From: an uncultured Bacteroides sp.
GTDB taxonomy: Bacteria > Bacteroidota > Bacteroidia > Bacteroidales > Bacteroidaceae
DNA length: 64,000 nucleotides
NCBI GenBank assembly: GCA_949289265.1
Contig: CASENE010000104.1
Coordinates: 32,329-96,328, forward strand
Reading direction: 5' to 3'
Of the stretch, positions 17,513 to 26,022 are shown in pieces (the stretch's first letter is position 1; every line of letters starts with the position of its first letter). The notes under the pieces were generated by a model that saw only the letters and a program-made list of their open reading frames with translations, was not told the origin of the DNA and did not search any database. The position numbers and the translations under genes are program-made.

Positions 17513-18798
17513 TGTCTGGCCCTCCTCTTCAGGTCGAACCGGTAGGAGAACGACACGTCCACATGGTCGATGCCGATGTACGTGTCGCGCACGGTGGAGT
17601 GGTAGACCCCGCCGGGTCGGTTGTAGAACTTGTCATAATGGGCCCGGTAGGCGCCTGCGCCCACCGAAAACTCCAGCTGGAAACGCCGGTTGCGGCAGAA
17701 GGGCATCCGATAGCCCACGCTGAGCCCGCCGCCCAGGGCCGGGGTGTGGCCGTCGTGGTCTTGGATGCGCCACGGCTGGCTGCCCAAGGCCAGGTTGAAA
17801 GACGTCACGCCGAAATGCACGCCGGCAAAGAAGCGGCGGCGCGTCAGCGGATAGAAGCGCGCTTCGGGCCGCGTGCCCAGCAGGCGGAATTTGGTCCGGG
17901 CCGTGAAGTAGTTGGCGCCCGAATAGAAGACGGGTATGTGCAGGGAAAATTTCGGCGAAAATTCCCATTCCACCGCCGCATTCATCACCAGCATGGCCCA
18001 GCCCACCGCGTTCAGCTTCACGCGGAGGGAGTGCTGCCACGGGTCGGCCGGCGCAGGAATCGTCGTGGCGGGAGTGTTATCCGTGCGGGATGCGGGGCTA
18101 AGGGTGTAGGCCCGGCAGAGGCTGTCTTGCCGGGGTTGAGGGATGTCGGCTGTAGGGGACAGGGTGTCGGCAGGCTGTAGGGGCGACTTCGGGCAGCGGA
18201 CGTGAAGCAGCACGCTGGCGCTGCTGCGCAGGTCGGGAAACAGGTGGCGGCGCATGTAGCGGTACGGCTCTCCGCCGTGCAGGGTCATCAGGGCTTTCTT
18301 GAGCCGGTCTTCGTCCGTCCCGTCGTCCTCGGAGGCATGTTGCGATGCCTTGTCCAGGATTTGCAACACCTCGTCCCGGTGGGGCATGTCCGTGTCCTTC
18401 ACCAGTCGGCGCAATCCGGTCCAGTCCACTCCTTCGGCATATTTCTCTATGGTTGCGGGGGATAGGGAGGTTTGCCGCTGCAGGTAGGCGGCCAGCTCGT
18501 CTGCCCTGTGGCGCGACAATCGTTCGTTGGCATGCCGGTCGCCGTCGGGCGAGGCGCCCGAACGGATGCTGACGCGCACCAGGCAGTCGTCGATCCTTGC
18601 TTGCCGCACAGACTGCAAGAAGTGCTCCAGCTCTGCACCGTTGTTCCGGTAGGCCGGGTCGACGTAGCGATGGCCCGCCCGGTAGAAGATGCTCATCGAG
18701 TCGGCAATGCAGAGGCTCTCGTCGGACGTTGCGGCGGTCTGCGCATGACCCACAACGGCCCACAGCAGGCCCGCCAGCAGTGACAAATATTGTTTCAT
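17509..18798 (-). CDS. DUF3575 outer-membrane protein with OmpA-like N-terminal region
   Basis: 429 residues. Signal peptide ends GHAQ. Residues about 30-120 resemble an OmpA-like fold (SIFYRAGHRYVDPAYRNNGAELEHFL ... RVSIRSGASPDGDRHANERLSRHRADEL). A Pro-rich linker near 215-250 leads to a C-terminal DUF3575 beta-barrel (RVKLNAVGWAMLVMNAAVEWEF, YPLTRRRFFAGVHFG, GGGLSVGYRMPF, VDVSFSYRFDL). DUF3575 proteins head many Bacteroides fimbria-like operons and are thought to help place the fimbriae in the outer membrane. First gene of the operon; promoter at 18971-19002 with a 5' leader of about 165 bases. Confidence 0.8.
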   Translation of the reverse strand: MKQYLSLLAGLLWAVVGHAQTAATSDESLCIADSMSIFYRAGHRYVDPAYRNNGAELEHFLQSVRQARIDDCLVRVSIRSGASPDGDRHANERLSRHRADELAAYLQRQTSLSPATIEKYAEGVDWTGLRRLVKDTDMPHRDEVLQILDKASQHASEDDGTDEDRLKKALMTLHGGEPYRYMRRHLFPDLRSSASVLLHVRCPKSPLQPADTLSPTADIPQPRQDSLCRAYTLSPASRTDNTPATTIPAPADPWQHSLRVKLNAVGWAMLVMNAAVEWEFSPKFSLHIPVFYSGANYFTARTKFRLLGTRPEARFYPLTRRRFFAGVHFGVTSFNLALGSQPWRIQDHDGHTPALGGGLSVGYRMPFCRNRRFQLEFSVGAGAYRAHYDKFYNRPGGVYHSTVRDTYIGIDHVDVSFSYRFDLKRRARQ

Positions 18799-18970
18799 TA
18801 ATACCGTATATTGTGTTCCGTTTGTTTTTGTTGCTTGCGCGTTTTTTTCTTCCCGCGGCCTTTCGGCAGATGTTTTCCCGGCGGCAAAGAGCCTGGCTTC
18901 CCGTTTTCACGGACTTCGTCGATAGGTGCGTTCGGTATGAGATTTAGATTAAAGTATCATTACTTCGTCG

Positions 18971-19002
18971 CAAAAGTATGAAAACAAAATGTTATCGCCA
19001 AA
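18971..19002 (-). promoter_or_regulatory. Promoter of the fimbria-like operon
   Basis: On the minus strand TTTG (19002-18999), 20 bases, TACTTTTG (18978-18971). Both boxes match consensus. The first gene starts 173 bases downstream; that leader has no evident structure. Confidence 0.75.
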
Positions 19003-19147
19003 AAATGCAAATAAAAATGAGCCTCTTTTTTGAAGAAGAAGGCAAAAAGAGGAATATCGGCAGCCATCTTTCACCGGCAGCCCCGTTTGTCCGGCATTTT
19101 CTTTTCGGGGCAGGACGTCCGGCCGGGCCGAAGGCTCTTCATACCCG

Positions 19148-19201
19148 GTTCGTCCCCGGCTCGTCCCAAGTTCGTCCCTGGTTCGTCTCCATGGAGACGA
19201 A
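19148..19201. repeat. GTTCGTC repeat C, copy 1
   Basis: Four imperfect copies of GTTCGTCCC/GCTCGTCCC end in the palindrome TTCGTCTCCATGGAGACGAA. The same element occurs inverted at 37357-37413. It lies between the divergent fimbria operon and recO, in a gap (18799-19283) otherwise empty apart from the promoters. Confidence 0.7.
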
Positions 19202-19253
19202 GAAAAGGCGAACGGGGGACGAGGCTGGAGGGTGTTTTTGTCGGATTTATTTG

Positions 19254-19261
19254 TAATTTTG
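19254..19261 (+). promoter_or_regulatory. -7 box of recO
   Basis: TAATTTTG fits TAnnTTTG, 22 bases before the recO ATG. A TTTG at 19237-19240 is only 13 bases away, too close to be a normal -33 element. Confidence 0.45.
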
Positions 19262-19283
19262 CGGGCAAATCTGTGGGAGAATT

Positions 19284-20015
19284 ATGTGGCAACAAACGCA
19301 AGGCATCGTGCTGCGCACGGTGAAGTATAAGGATACGGCCCTGATGGCTACGGTCTATACCGAGGCGGCGGGGCGGATGTCGTTCCGGGTGCCCGTGGGG
19401 CGCGGCCGACGTTCGGCCATCAAGGCTTCGCTGTTTCAGCCGCTGGCCTTGGTGGAACTGGAGGCCGACTTCCGTCGCACGGCCTCGGTGTGTGCCGTGC
19501 GCGAGGCGCGAGTGTTCCAGCCCTTTTCCACGTTGCCTTTCCATCCGTATAAGTCGGCCATGGCTTTCTTTCTGGCCGAGTTTCTGTATGGCTCGTTGCG
19601 CGAGGAAGCGGAAAACCGTCCGCTCTTTGCCTATCTGTGCCGGGCCATCGTGTGGCTGGACCGTTGTCCGGAAGGGTTCAGCAATTTCCACTTGGTTTTC
19701 CTGATGCGCTTGTCGCGCTTCCTGGGGCTTCAGCCCAACTTGGAGGGATATGAAGAGGGGGATTGTTTCGACTTGCGCGGGGCTTGCTTTACGCGGGTGC
19801 GCCCGTCGGGGCATGGCGACTGGTTGCCTCCGCACGAGGCTGCCAGACTGGTGCGGCTGGTGCGCATGAATTTCGGGACAATGCATCTTTTCCGCCTGAC
19901 CCGCGAGGAGCGGGCGCGCTGCCTGGAGGTCATCCTGGCGTATTACCGGCTGCACTTGCCCGATTTCCGCCTGCCCCAGTCGGTGGAGGTGTTGAAAGAG
20001 TTGTTTGACAGCTGA
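19284..20015 (+). CDS. recO: DNA repair protein RecO
   Basis: 243 residues. RecO loads RecA on SSB-coated single strands with RecR in the RecF pathway. The N-terminal OB fold reads [30 protein letters not shown], followed by [26 protein letters not shown]. The helical C-terminal part contains [14 protein letters not shown] and [19 protein letters not shown]. No four-cysteine zinc motif is present, usual for Bacteroidetes RecO. It starts after a TAATTTTG box and ends just before repeat A copy 2. Confidence 0.92.
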   Translation: MWQQTQGIVLRTVKYKDTALMATVYTEAAGRMSFRVPVGRGRRSAIKASLFQPLALVELEADFRRTASVCAVREARVFQPFSTLPFHPYKSAMAFFLAEFLYGSLREEAENRPLFAYLCRAIVWLDRCPEGFSNFHLVFLMRLSRFLGLQPNLEGYEEGDCFDLRGACFTRVRPSGHGDWLPPHEAARLVRLVRMNFGTMHLFRLTREERARCLEVILAYYRLHLPDFRLPQSVEVLKELFDS

Positions 20016-20050
20016 CGGTATGGAGTTGACGAGGGAACGAGTGGACGAGA

Positions 20051-20476
20051 GGGTGTGCCGAAATAGATGTTGGTATCCATTTCCCCTCCTCCCCGGAGGA
20101 GGGGTGCCCAACGGGCGGGGTGGTAGGTAAGAAATAAAACCTTATAAGTAGATGTGCAAAATTAGTTGATACTATCTTTAGTAGTAGGAGGGAATTACAG
20201 GTAGTTAAAAGGAGTTATAGGCCGATAGTTGCCCCGGCGATATATAAAAGGTATTGGCATCTAACTCCTTGAGCGAAGCGATAACTCCTTTTAACTCCTT
20301 CTGACTCCTGAATATAGTATAAACTAAATAAGATTGGTTACTTATATAAGCTGACTATACTTCGCTACCACCTCCCCTTCGGGTACTCACCCCCTCCGGC
20401 TCCCCCGTTATCGGGGGAGAGCAACCTCCCCGGAGGAGGAGAATTTGGTTACCACCATGCGTTTCGGCACACCCTC
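20051..20476. repeat. Palindromic element A, copy 2, split by element B
   Basis: The left part (20051-20145) and right part (20341-20476) together match the 229-bp copy at 13659-13887 closely, with ends GGGTGTGCCGAAATAG and TTTCGGCACACCCTC. The interruption of about 195 bp is a copy of element B. The join shows CTTATA on both sides, a possible target duplication. It lies between the convergent ends of recO and yqeY; nothing else is seen in this gap. Confidence 0.85.
20146..20340. repeat. Element B, copy 1 (inserted in element A)
   Basis: Begins AAGTAGATGTGCAAAATTAG and contains a perfect 16-bp inverted pair, AGTTAAAAGGAGTTAT and ATAACTCCTTTTAACT, around a central TTGCCCC...GAGCGAAGCG. It ends near TATAAACTAAATAAGATTGG. 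Related copies lie at 40221-40413 and 62899-63078. No coding capacity. Confidence 0.85.
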
Positions 20477-20496
20477 CTCCTTGTCAACTGTCCTGC

Positions 20497-20946
20497 TTAT
20501 TGCAACAGTTCTTTCACCTTGGCGGAGATGGCGCGGCCTTCGGCCCGTCCGGCCAGTTTCTTGGTGGCGGCGCCCATCACCTTGCCCATGTCTTTGGGAC
20601 CGGTGGCGCCCACCTCGGCGATGATTTCCTTCAGGGCAGCTTCCAGTTCTTCGGATGTCATCTGTTGAGGCAGGTAGGTCTCCATCACTTTCACCTGGGC
20701 CAATTCTTCGTCGGCCAAGTCTTGACGGCCCTGCTGGATGTAGATGTCGGCGGCGTCCTTGCCTTGCTTGGCCAGTTTTTGGATGAGCTTCAGGGCATCG
20801 GCGTCGTTCAGGGTGTCGTTGGCTCCCGGGGCGGTCTTGGCCTCCAGAAATACTTTCTTGATGTTTCTCAAGGTTTCCAGGGCCACTTTGTCCTTGGCCT
20901 TCATGGCAGCCTTGATGTCTTCGCTAACTTTGTCAAATAAATCCAT
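20497..20946 (-). CDS. GatB/YqeY domain protein
   Basis: 149 residues, soluble. It opens MDLFDKVSEDIKAAMKAKDKVALETLRNIKKVF and ends GPKDMGKVMGAATKKLAGRAEGRAISAKVKELL, the YqeY family hallmark. The C-terminal half resembles the tRNA-binding tail domain of GatB, hence a suspected role with tRNA or amidotransferase. It lies 69 bases downstream of ftsZ on the same strand, so it is probably the last gene of the division cluster transcript. Confidence 0.93.
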   Translation of the reverse strand: MDLFDKVSEDIKAAMKAKDKVALETLRNIKKVFLEAKTAPGANDTLNDADALKLIQKLAKQGKDAADIYIQQGRQDLADEELAQVKVMETYLPQQMTSEELEAALKEIIAEVGATGPKDMGKVMGAATKKLAGRAEGRAISAKVKELLQ

Positions 20947-21015
20947 GATGTTTATCTTTTTATGATTGTCCGTTGATTCTTGCTTGTCTTTCTTCGCGCG
21001 GCGTGCGGGCGAAGG

Positions 21016-22314
21016 TCAGAACACGATGAGGCCCTCCTGGCTGGGCTCGTCGGTGGTGTCCGGCTGGTCGGCCTGTGCCGGGCGGGCATCGGCGGCCGAC
21101 TGCTCGCGGATGGCCTTGAGGGCGCTCTTGGAGCGGCGGTAGGTGGGCGAGTTTTCCACCTGGCTCACCACGTCGTCGTTGTCTAGGTCGTCGGCGCCGA
21201 AGAGGAAAATCTGGCGGTGGCGGCCCGGGCGGTATTGGCCGTGCGAGTCTTTGCCATAGTAGTCGTCGCGGCGGGCGGCCAGTTCTTGCTCGCGTTTCTG
21301 CTCCTCCAGGCTGCGTTGCTCGATGCGGTCGTCCATTTCCTTGAGGTGGATGTCCTGGATGCCGAAGCCGGTGGCCAGCAGGGTAATCTTCACCTGTTCG
21401 CCCAGGGAGGGGTCTTCGGCCATGCCGAACTTGGTCTCGAAATCTCGGTTAAACTGGTTCATGAAGTCGCGCACCTCGTCCATTTCGCTCATCATCAGTT
21501 CGTGGTCCGGGCTGTAGGAGATGTTGAGCAGGACTTTTTTCGAGTCGAAGATGTTGTTGTTGTTCAGCAGGGGCGAGTGTTTGGCGTTGTCGATAGCCTT
21601 GCTGACGCGGTTTTCACCTTCGCCATAGCCGGTGCTCATGATGGCCACTCCGCCGTCTTTCATCACCGTCTTCACGTCGTTGAAGTCCAGATTGATGATG
21701 CCGCGCATGGTGATAATCTCGGCGATGCTCTTGGCGGCCACCAGCAGGGTGTCGTTGGCCTTGGCAAAGGCGTTTTTCACCGAAAGGTCGGGATAGATTT
21801 CGCCCAGGCGCTCGTTGTTGATGACCAGCAGGGCATCTACGTTCTTGCTGATTTCTTCCACGCCATCCAAGGCCTGGTCAATCTTGCGGTCGCCTTCCCA
21901 GCGGAAGGGGATGGTGACGATGCCCACGGTGAGGATATCCATCTCTTTGGTGATGCGGGCAATGGTGGGCGCGGCGCCTGTGCCGGTGCCTCCGCCCATG
22001 CCGGCGGTGATGAATACCATCTTGGTGCCGTCGTCCAGCATCTGCTTCACTTCTTCGATGCTTTCTTCGGTGGCTTCCTTGGCTTTGCTGGGGCGGTTGC
22101 CGGCTCCGAGGCCTTCGCGTCCCAGTTGCAGCTTGACGGGCACAGGCGATTCTTCCAGTGCCTTGCGGTCGGTGTTACATACCACGAAGGTTACTTCGTG
22201 GATGCCTTCGCGGTACATGTGGTTGACGGCATTGCCGCCGCCACCGCCCACGCCGATAACCTTGATGATTTTGGGTGAATCGGTGGGGAAGTCAAATTGT
22301 ACTCTGTCGTCCAT
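21016..22314 (-). CDS. ftsZ: Cell division protein FtsZ
   Basis: 432 residues. Tubulin-like GTPase that forms the Z ring at midcell. GTP-binding motifs: GVGGGGGNAVNHM near residue 21 and the tubulin signature GGGTGTGAAP near residue 108; the T7 synergy loop is NLDFNDVKTVM. The GTPase core ends near residue 325. A long charged linker (LEEQKREQELAARRDDYYG...) leads to the C-terminal QADQPDTTDEPSQEGLIVF, which should hold the peptide that binds FtsA. Next gene upstream is ftsA (59-base gap), downstream yqeY. Confidence 0.98.
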   Translation of the reverse strand: MDDRVQFDFPTDSPKIIKVIGVGGGGGNAVNHMYREGIHEVTFVVCNTDRKALEESPVPVKLQLGREGLGAGNRPSKAKEATEESIEEVKQMLDDGTKMVFITAGMGGGTGTGAAPTIARITKEMDILTVGIVTIPFRWEGDRKIDQALDGVEEISKNVDALLVINNERLGEIYPDLSVKNAFAKANDTLLVAAKSIAEIITMRGIINLDFNDVKTVMKDGGVAIMSTGYGEGENRVSKAIDNAKHSPLLNNNNIFDSKKVLLNISYSPDHELMMSEMDEVRDFMNQFNRDFETKFGMAEDPSLGEQVKITLLATGFGIQDIHLKEMDDRIEQRSLEEQKREQELAARRDDYYGKDSHGQYRPGRHRQIFLFGADDLDNDDVVSQVENSPTYRRSKSALKAIREQSAADARPAQADQPDTTDEPSQEGLIVF

Positions 22315-22373
22315 ATAGAGTTTCTTTTTTGCTTGGTTGATACTTGTTTAATTGATGCAGGGAAACGGTCGGG

Positions 22374-23828
22374 TCAGCCTTTGTCGGACATGGTGTCGCT
22401 GTTGTCTCCTTCCAGAATGCCGTCTCTGAGCCTGCCGAAGAGGTCGCTGAAGAAGCCTCCACCTCTCTTGACGCCGTTGTCGTTGTCGGAGTTCTTGCCT
22501 CCGTTCTTGCTTCCTTTCCCAGTAGTCTTGGGCCCTTTTTCGTGTTCCTCTTCCGTGTCGGCGGGAGGGGTCTGCTTCGTTTGTGCGGGCGTTTCGGGGG
22601 CTTCGGCCGGCTGCGGCGGGGTTTCTATGTCCAGTCCCAGTTCGCCTTGGTGGGGCTCGTTGGCAGCCTTGGATTGGGCGGGTTGCGCGCAGTTGTCGTG
22701 CCCGGCGGCCAGCAGTCCCAACAGGGTGTTCTGCCGTCCGTCTTGGGCCAGCTCTTCTTCGTGGCCGAACACGGTTTCTTGTACAAAACGGGCCGTGCGC
22801 ACCTTGTCCGTGCGGCTGACGCTGCGGAACAGGGTTTCCGTCTCGGGCAGGTTGGAGCCGCCTCCGGTGAGCACCACGCCGGCAAAAAGCTCGTTGCCGT
22901 AGCCCGACAGTTGTATCTGGTTCCAGGCGTTGGACAGGATTTCTTCGGCCCGGGCGCCTACAATTTCGTTCAGTTCGCGCAGTTTCACGCTCCGGCCGTC
23001 GTTCAGCAGGCATTGCGTGGGTGCATCTTCGTCTTCGTCCTGGTAGAGGGCGCTGCCGTGACACAGCTTCAGGTTTTCGGCCTCGCTTTCTTCTATCTTG
23101 AGGCAGGTGAGGTCGTGGGTGATGTTGGCCGAGCCCAGGGGCAGCACGCAGAGGTAGCGCAGCAGGTTGTTTTTATAGACCTGCACGGTCGTGGTGTTGG
23201 CACCGAGGTCTACTAGGGCGCACCCGGCGCGCATTTCGTTTTCTGTCAGCACCGCACGGGCCAGCACCAAGGGGGCTACGGGCAGGTCGGCAATTTTGAC
23301 ATTGGCTTTCTCAAAGGCTTGCTCCAGGTTCTTGCGCAACTGATGGCGGGCGATGAGGTTGAGGAAGCGGGCGGTGATGTGGCGTCCGGCTACGCCTACG
23401 GGGTCGGTATAGAGCGTGTTGTCTATCTTATACTCCTGCGGGGCAACGTCGAGCACGCACATGTCGGCCATCGGCAGTTCGCGGTTCTCGTCGCACAACT
23501 GGTCCACGAGGTCGGCGGATATGATGTCTTCCTCGTCCAGCGTGCGGCTGACGCGGTTTTCTGCCGAGCGCAGCGACTGCCCGCTGATGCCGGCATAGAC
23601 CTTGGCAATGGTTTGTCCCAACTGCTCCTCCAGGCTGGCCACGATGTTCTGTATGGCGTGGGCGGCTTTGTCGATGTTGTACACCAGCCCCTTGCGGACG
23701 AAGGCAGAGGAGTCTTCGCACGCATAGGCTTGTACCTGGATGCTTCCGTCGTCTTGCTTCTGTCCGGCTATTCCGGCGATGCGTGACGAGCTTAGCTCGA
23801 TGGCTGCGATAAATTCTGTGGTTGACAT
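22374..23828 (-). CDS. ftsA: Cell division protein FtsA
   Basis: 484 residues. Actin-like ATPase that tethers FtsZ filaments to the membrane. The fold opens with FIAAIELSSSRIAGIAG (phosphate 1 loop); phosphate 2 reads CALVDLGANTTTVQVY; the adenosine loop is VVLTGGGSNLPETETLF. After about residue 375 there is an unusually long Pro/Gln/Glu/Lys-rich, probably disordered linker, then GGGFFSDLFGRLRDGIL, which fits an amphipathic membrane-targeting helix. Longer than the E. coli protein mainly because of this linker. Between ftsQ and ftsZ in the cluster. Confidence 0.96.
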   Translation of the reverse strand: MSTTEFIAAIELSSSRIAGIAGQKQDDGSIQVQAYACEDSSAFVRKGLVYNIDKAAHAIQNIVASLEEQLGQTIAKVYAGISGQSLRSAENRVSRTLDEEDIISADLVDQLCDENRELPMADMCVLDVAPQEYKIDNTLYTDPVGVAGRHITARFLNLIARHQLRKNLEQAFEKANVKIADLPVAPLVLARAVLTENEMRAGCALVDLGANTTTVQVYKNNLLRYLCVLPLGSANITHDLTCLKIEESEAENLKLCHGSALYQDEDEDAPTQCLLNDGRSVKLRELNEIVGARAEEILSNAWNQIQLSGYGNELFAGVVLTGGGSNLPETETLFRSVSRTDKVRTARFVQETVFGHEEELAQDGRQNTLLGLLAAGHDNCAQPAQSKAANEPHQGELGLDIETPPQPAEAPETPAQTKQTPPADTEEEHEKGPKTTGKGSKNGGKNSDNDNGVKRGGGFFSDLFGRLRDGILEGDNSDTMSDKG

Positions 23829-23882
23829 AATGGTTATACTTTTTATTGTTTATCCTTGTTTCTTTGTTTTCCCCTTGGGGAC

Positions 23883-24620
23883 TTACGGGCGCCGGGTGCA
23901 GATGATTTGGTTGTCAAACTCCACGTTGATGCGCGAATATTTGTTCCAGCCCACGCGGTTGAGCGCTTTTTCGTAGAACAGGCGCACGCGCTCCAGCTTG
24001 CGGCGATAATCCTTCAGTTTGCCCAGGTAAATCAGATGGTCGCCCACACGGGGCACCAGTTCGACGGTCTGGTCGGGCAACACGTGTATCTGTTCGGTCT
24101 GTGCCTGCCAGAAAGGGTCGTTCTGCAAGAAGAGTCCGAAGGGATACAACTGCCGGGTGGCAAAGTCGCGGCTGATGTTTCCGGTGGCCACGGCCACATG
24201 GGCCACGCATTTGGCACTGGTGGGCATCATCTTGCCGTGGTTGTCCACGTAGTAGTCGGCTCCGTGGCTGTCCATGACGCGCAGCACGGGGATGCGTTGG
24301 CTCACCTCGACGCAAATCTTGCCGCCGGGGGTCTTGTAGCATTCCACTCCGTCGATGAGCGGGTGCTTGGACAACACTTCCTCCATGGCGCGCGTGTCTG
24401 CCTGGTCCGGGTCATTCCCCACGGGATTCAGGCCGTTCTTGTCCAGCAGGGCGGTCACTTCCTGTTGTGTGATGAAGCCGGCATACACGCTGTCGCGCAC
24501 CAAGAGCTCCAAGGCGGTGCACACCGTCCCGGCAGGCTTGTGGTTGAAGGCGGTGATGGCCAGGAAGAGATAGGCCGCCGCCAGCGCGGTGCAGATACTA
24601 ATCAGAATCTTCTTCAGCAT
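23883..24620 (-). CDS. ftsQ: Cell division protein FtsQ
   Basis: 245 residues. One N-terminal transmembrane helix (ILISICTALAAAYLFLAITAF) and a periplasmic part with a POTRA-type domain (LLVRDSVYAGFITQQEVTALLDKNGL, LSKHPLIDGVECYKTPGGKICVEVSQRIPVLRV) then the beta domain (GADYYVDNHGKMMPTSAKCVAHVAVATGN). FtsQ recruits and restrains the septal synthase through FtsL. The position between murC (19-base gap) and ftsA confirms the call, since FtsQ sequences diverge strongly. Confidence 0.92.
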   Translation of the reverse strand: MLKKILISICTALAAAYLFLAITAFNHKPAGTVCTALELLVRDSVYAGFITQQEVTALLDKNGLNPVGNDPDQADTRAMEEVLSKHPLIDGVECYKTPGGKICVEVSQRIPVLRVMDSHGADYYVDNHGKMMPTSAKCVAHVAVATGNISRDFATRQLYPFGLFLQNDPFWQAQTEQIHVLPDQTVELVPRVGDHLIYLGKLKDYRRKLERVRLFYEKALNRVGWNKYSRINVEFDNQIICTRRP

Positions 24621-24639
24621 GGGTTCTTATCTTAAGGGT

Positions 24640-26022
24640 TTATTTACTCCGGGCTGCAAACTGTCGGGCGATGTCTTCCGCATAGCGGTCTATGTCTCCG
24701 GCACCCAGCAGGATGAGTACGTCCGCATCGGTGTGTTTCAGCAGTTCGGGCACCTCCTCCTTGCGGCACAGGCGTTTCTCGATGTCGGGGCGCAGGCGGT
24801 CGTAGATGAGGCGGCTGCTGACGCCGGGGATGGGCTGCTCGCGGGCCGGGTAGATGTCTGTCAGAATCACGGCATCGGCCAGCGAGAGGCTGTCGGCAAA
24901 CGCTTGGTAGAAGTCGCGCGTGCGGGAGTAGAGGTGCGGCTGGAAGACCACGGTGATTTTCTGTCCCTGATACAACTCGCGCACCGAGCGGATGCTTTGG
25001 GCTATCTCGGCCGGGTGGTGGGCATAATCGCACAAAACAGCTTGAGTAGGCGTTTTCCACTTGAAGTCGAAGCGACGCTCTACGCCTTGGTAGCTCTCCA
25101 TGCCGCGCTTGATTTCGTCGTCGGTCACTCCGTTGAGGTGTGCCAGAGCCATGGCGGCCACGCCGTTTTCGATGTTGATGCTGACAGGCACGCCCAGGCG
25201 GACATCAGAGATACGGGTGTCGGGCGCCACGAAGTCCAGCACGATGTCTCCCCGTCCGATGCGGATGTTTTCGGCATGGAAATCTCCTTCGTCGCGGCTG
25301 TAGGTATAGGTGCGCACGCCGGGTTGTACGTCTGGCTGCAGGGCCAGGCCTTGGTGGACAATCAGTGCCCCGCCCGGCCGGATGAGGGTGGTGTAGTGGC
25401 GGAAGCTGTCCAGATAGGCTTCGTAGGTGCCGTAGATGTCCAGGTGGTCGGGGTCGGTGGCAGTGACGACGCTCATCCACGGCGAGAGCCAATGGAACGA
25501 GCGGTCGAACTCGTCGGCTTCAATCACTGTGTATGGACTGTCTTTGGACAGCAGCAGGTTGGTGCCATAGTTCTGCGAGATGCCTCCTAGGAAGGCGGTG
25601 CAACCGATGTGCGATTGGTGCAGCAGGTGGGCGGTCATGGTGCTGGTGGTGGTTTTCCCGTGGGTGCCTGCCACGCACAGTCCTTTGCTGCTGCGGGTGA
25701 TGAGGCCCAGCACTTGGGCACGTTTGTGTATCTCGAATCCCTGTGTGCGGAACCATGTCAGTTCGGCATGCGTCTGCGGCACGGCAGGGGTATAGACCAC
25801 CAGCGTGCTCTCTTTGCGGCGGCAGTCTGCGGGGATAAGAGCCTCGTCTTCTTCGTAATGGATGCGGGCACCCTCCCGGATGAGGCGTTCGGTCAGTTCG
25901 CTGGCGGTGTGGTCATAACCGGCCACTTGCTTGCCCTGCGACAGGAAGTAGCGGACGAGGGCGCTCATGCCGATGCCTCCGGCACCGATGAAATAGACGG
26001 ATTGTATGTCTTCGAGTTTCAT
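24640..26022 (-). CDS. murC: UDP-N-acetylmuramate--L-alanine ligase
   Basis: 460 residues, cytoplasmic. Adds L-alanine to UDP-MurNAc with ATP. The N-terminal Rossmann domain reads VYFIGAGGIGMSALVRYFL; the ATP P-loop is GTHGKTTTSTM near residue 119; the central domain has EADEFDRSFHWL and DPDHLDIYGT; the C-terminal ligase domain has CDYAHHPAEIAQSI and VVFQPHLYSRT. Its start overlaps the murG stop by 4 bases, so the pair is translationally coupled. Confidence 0.97.
   Translation of the reverse strand: MKLEDIQSVYFIGAGGIGMSALVRYFLSQGKQVAGYDHTASELTERLIREGARIHYEEDEALIPADCRRKESTLVVYTPAVPQTHAELTWFRTQGFEIHKRAQVLGLITRSSKGLCVAGTHGKTTTSTMTAHLLHQSHIGCTAFLGGISQNYGTNLLLSKDSPYTVIEADEFDRSFHWLSPWMSVVTATDPDHLDIYGTYEAYLDSFRHYTTLIRPGGALIVHQGLALQPDVQPGVRTYTYSRDEGDFHAENIRIGRGDIVLDFVAPDTRISDVRLGVPVSINIENGVAAMALAHLNGVTDDEIKRGMESYQGVERRFDFKWKTPTQAVLCDYAHHPAEIAQSIRSVRELYQGQKITVVFQPHLYSRTRDFYQAFADSLSLADAVILTDIYPAREQPIPGVSSRLIYDRLRPDIEKRLCRKEEVPELLKHTDADVLILLGAGDIDRYAEDIARQFAARSK

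Noticed and set aside
13659-20476. CRISPR array suggested by repeated sequence
   Set aside because: The repeats are two large dispersed palindromes, not regularly spaced short repeats with unique spacers; no cas genes are present.
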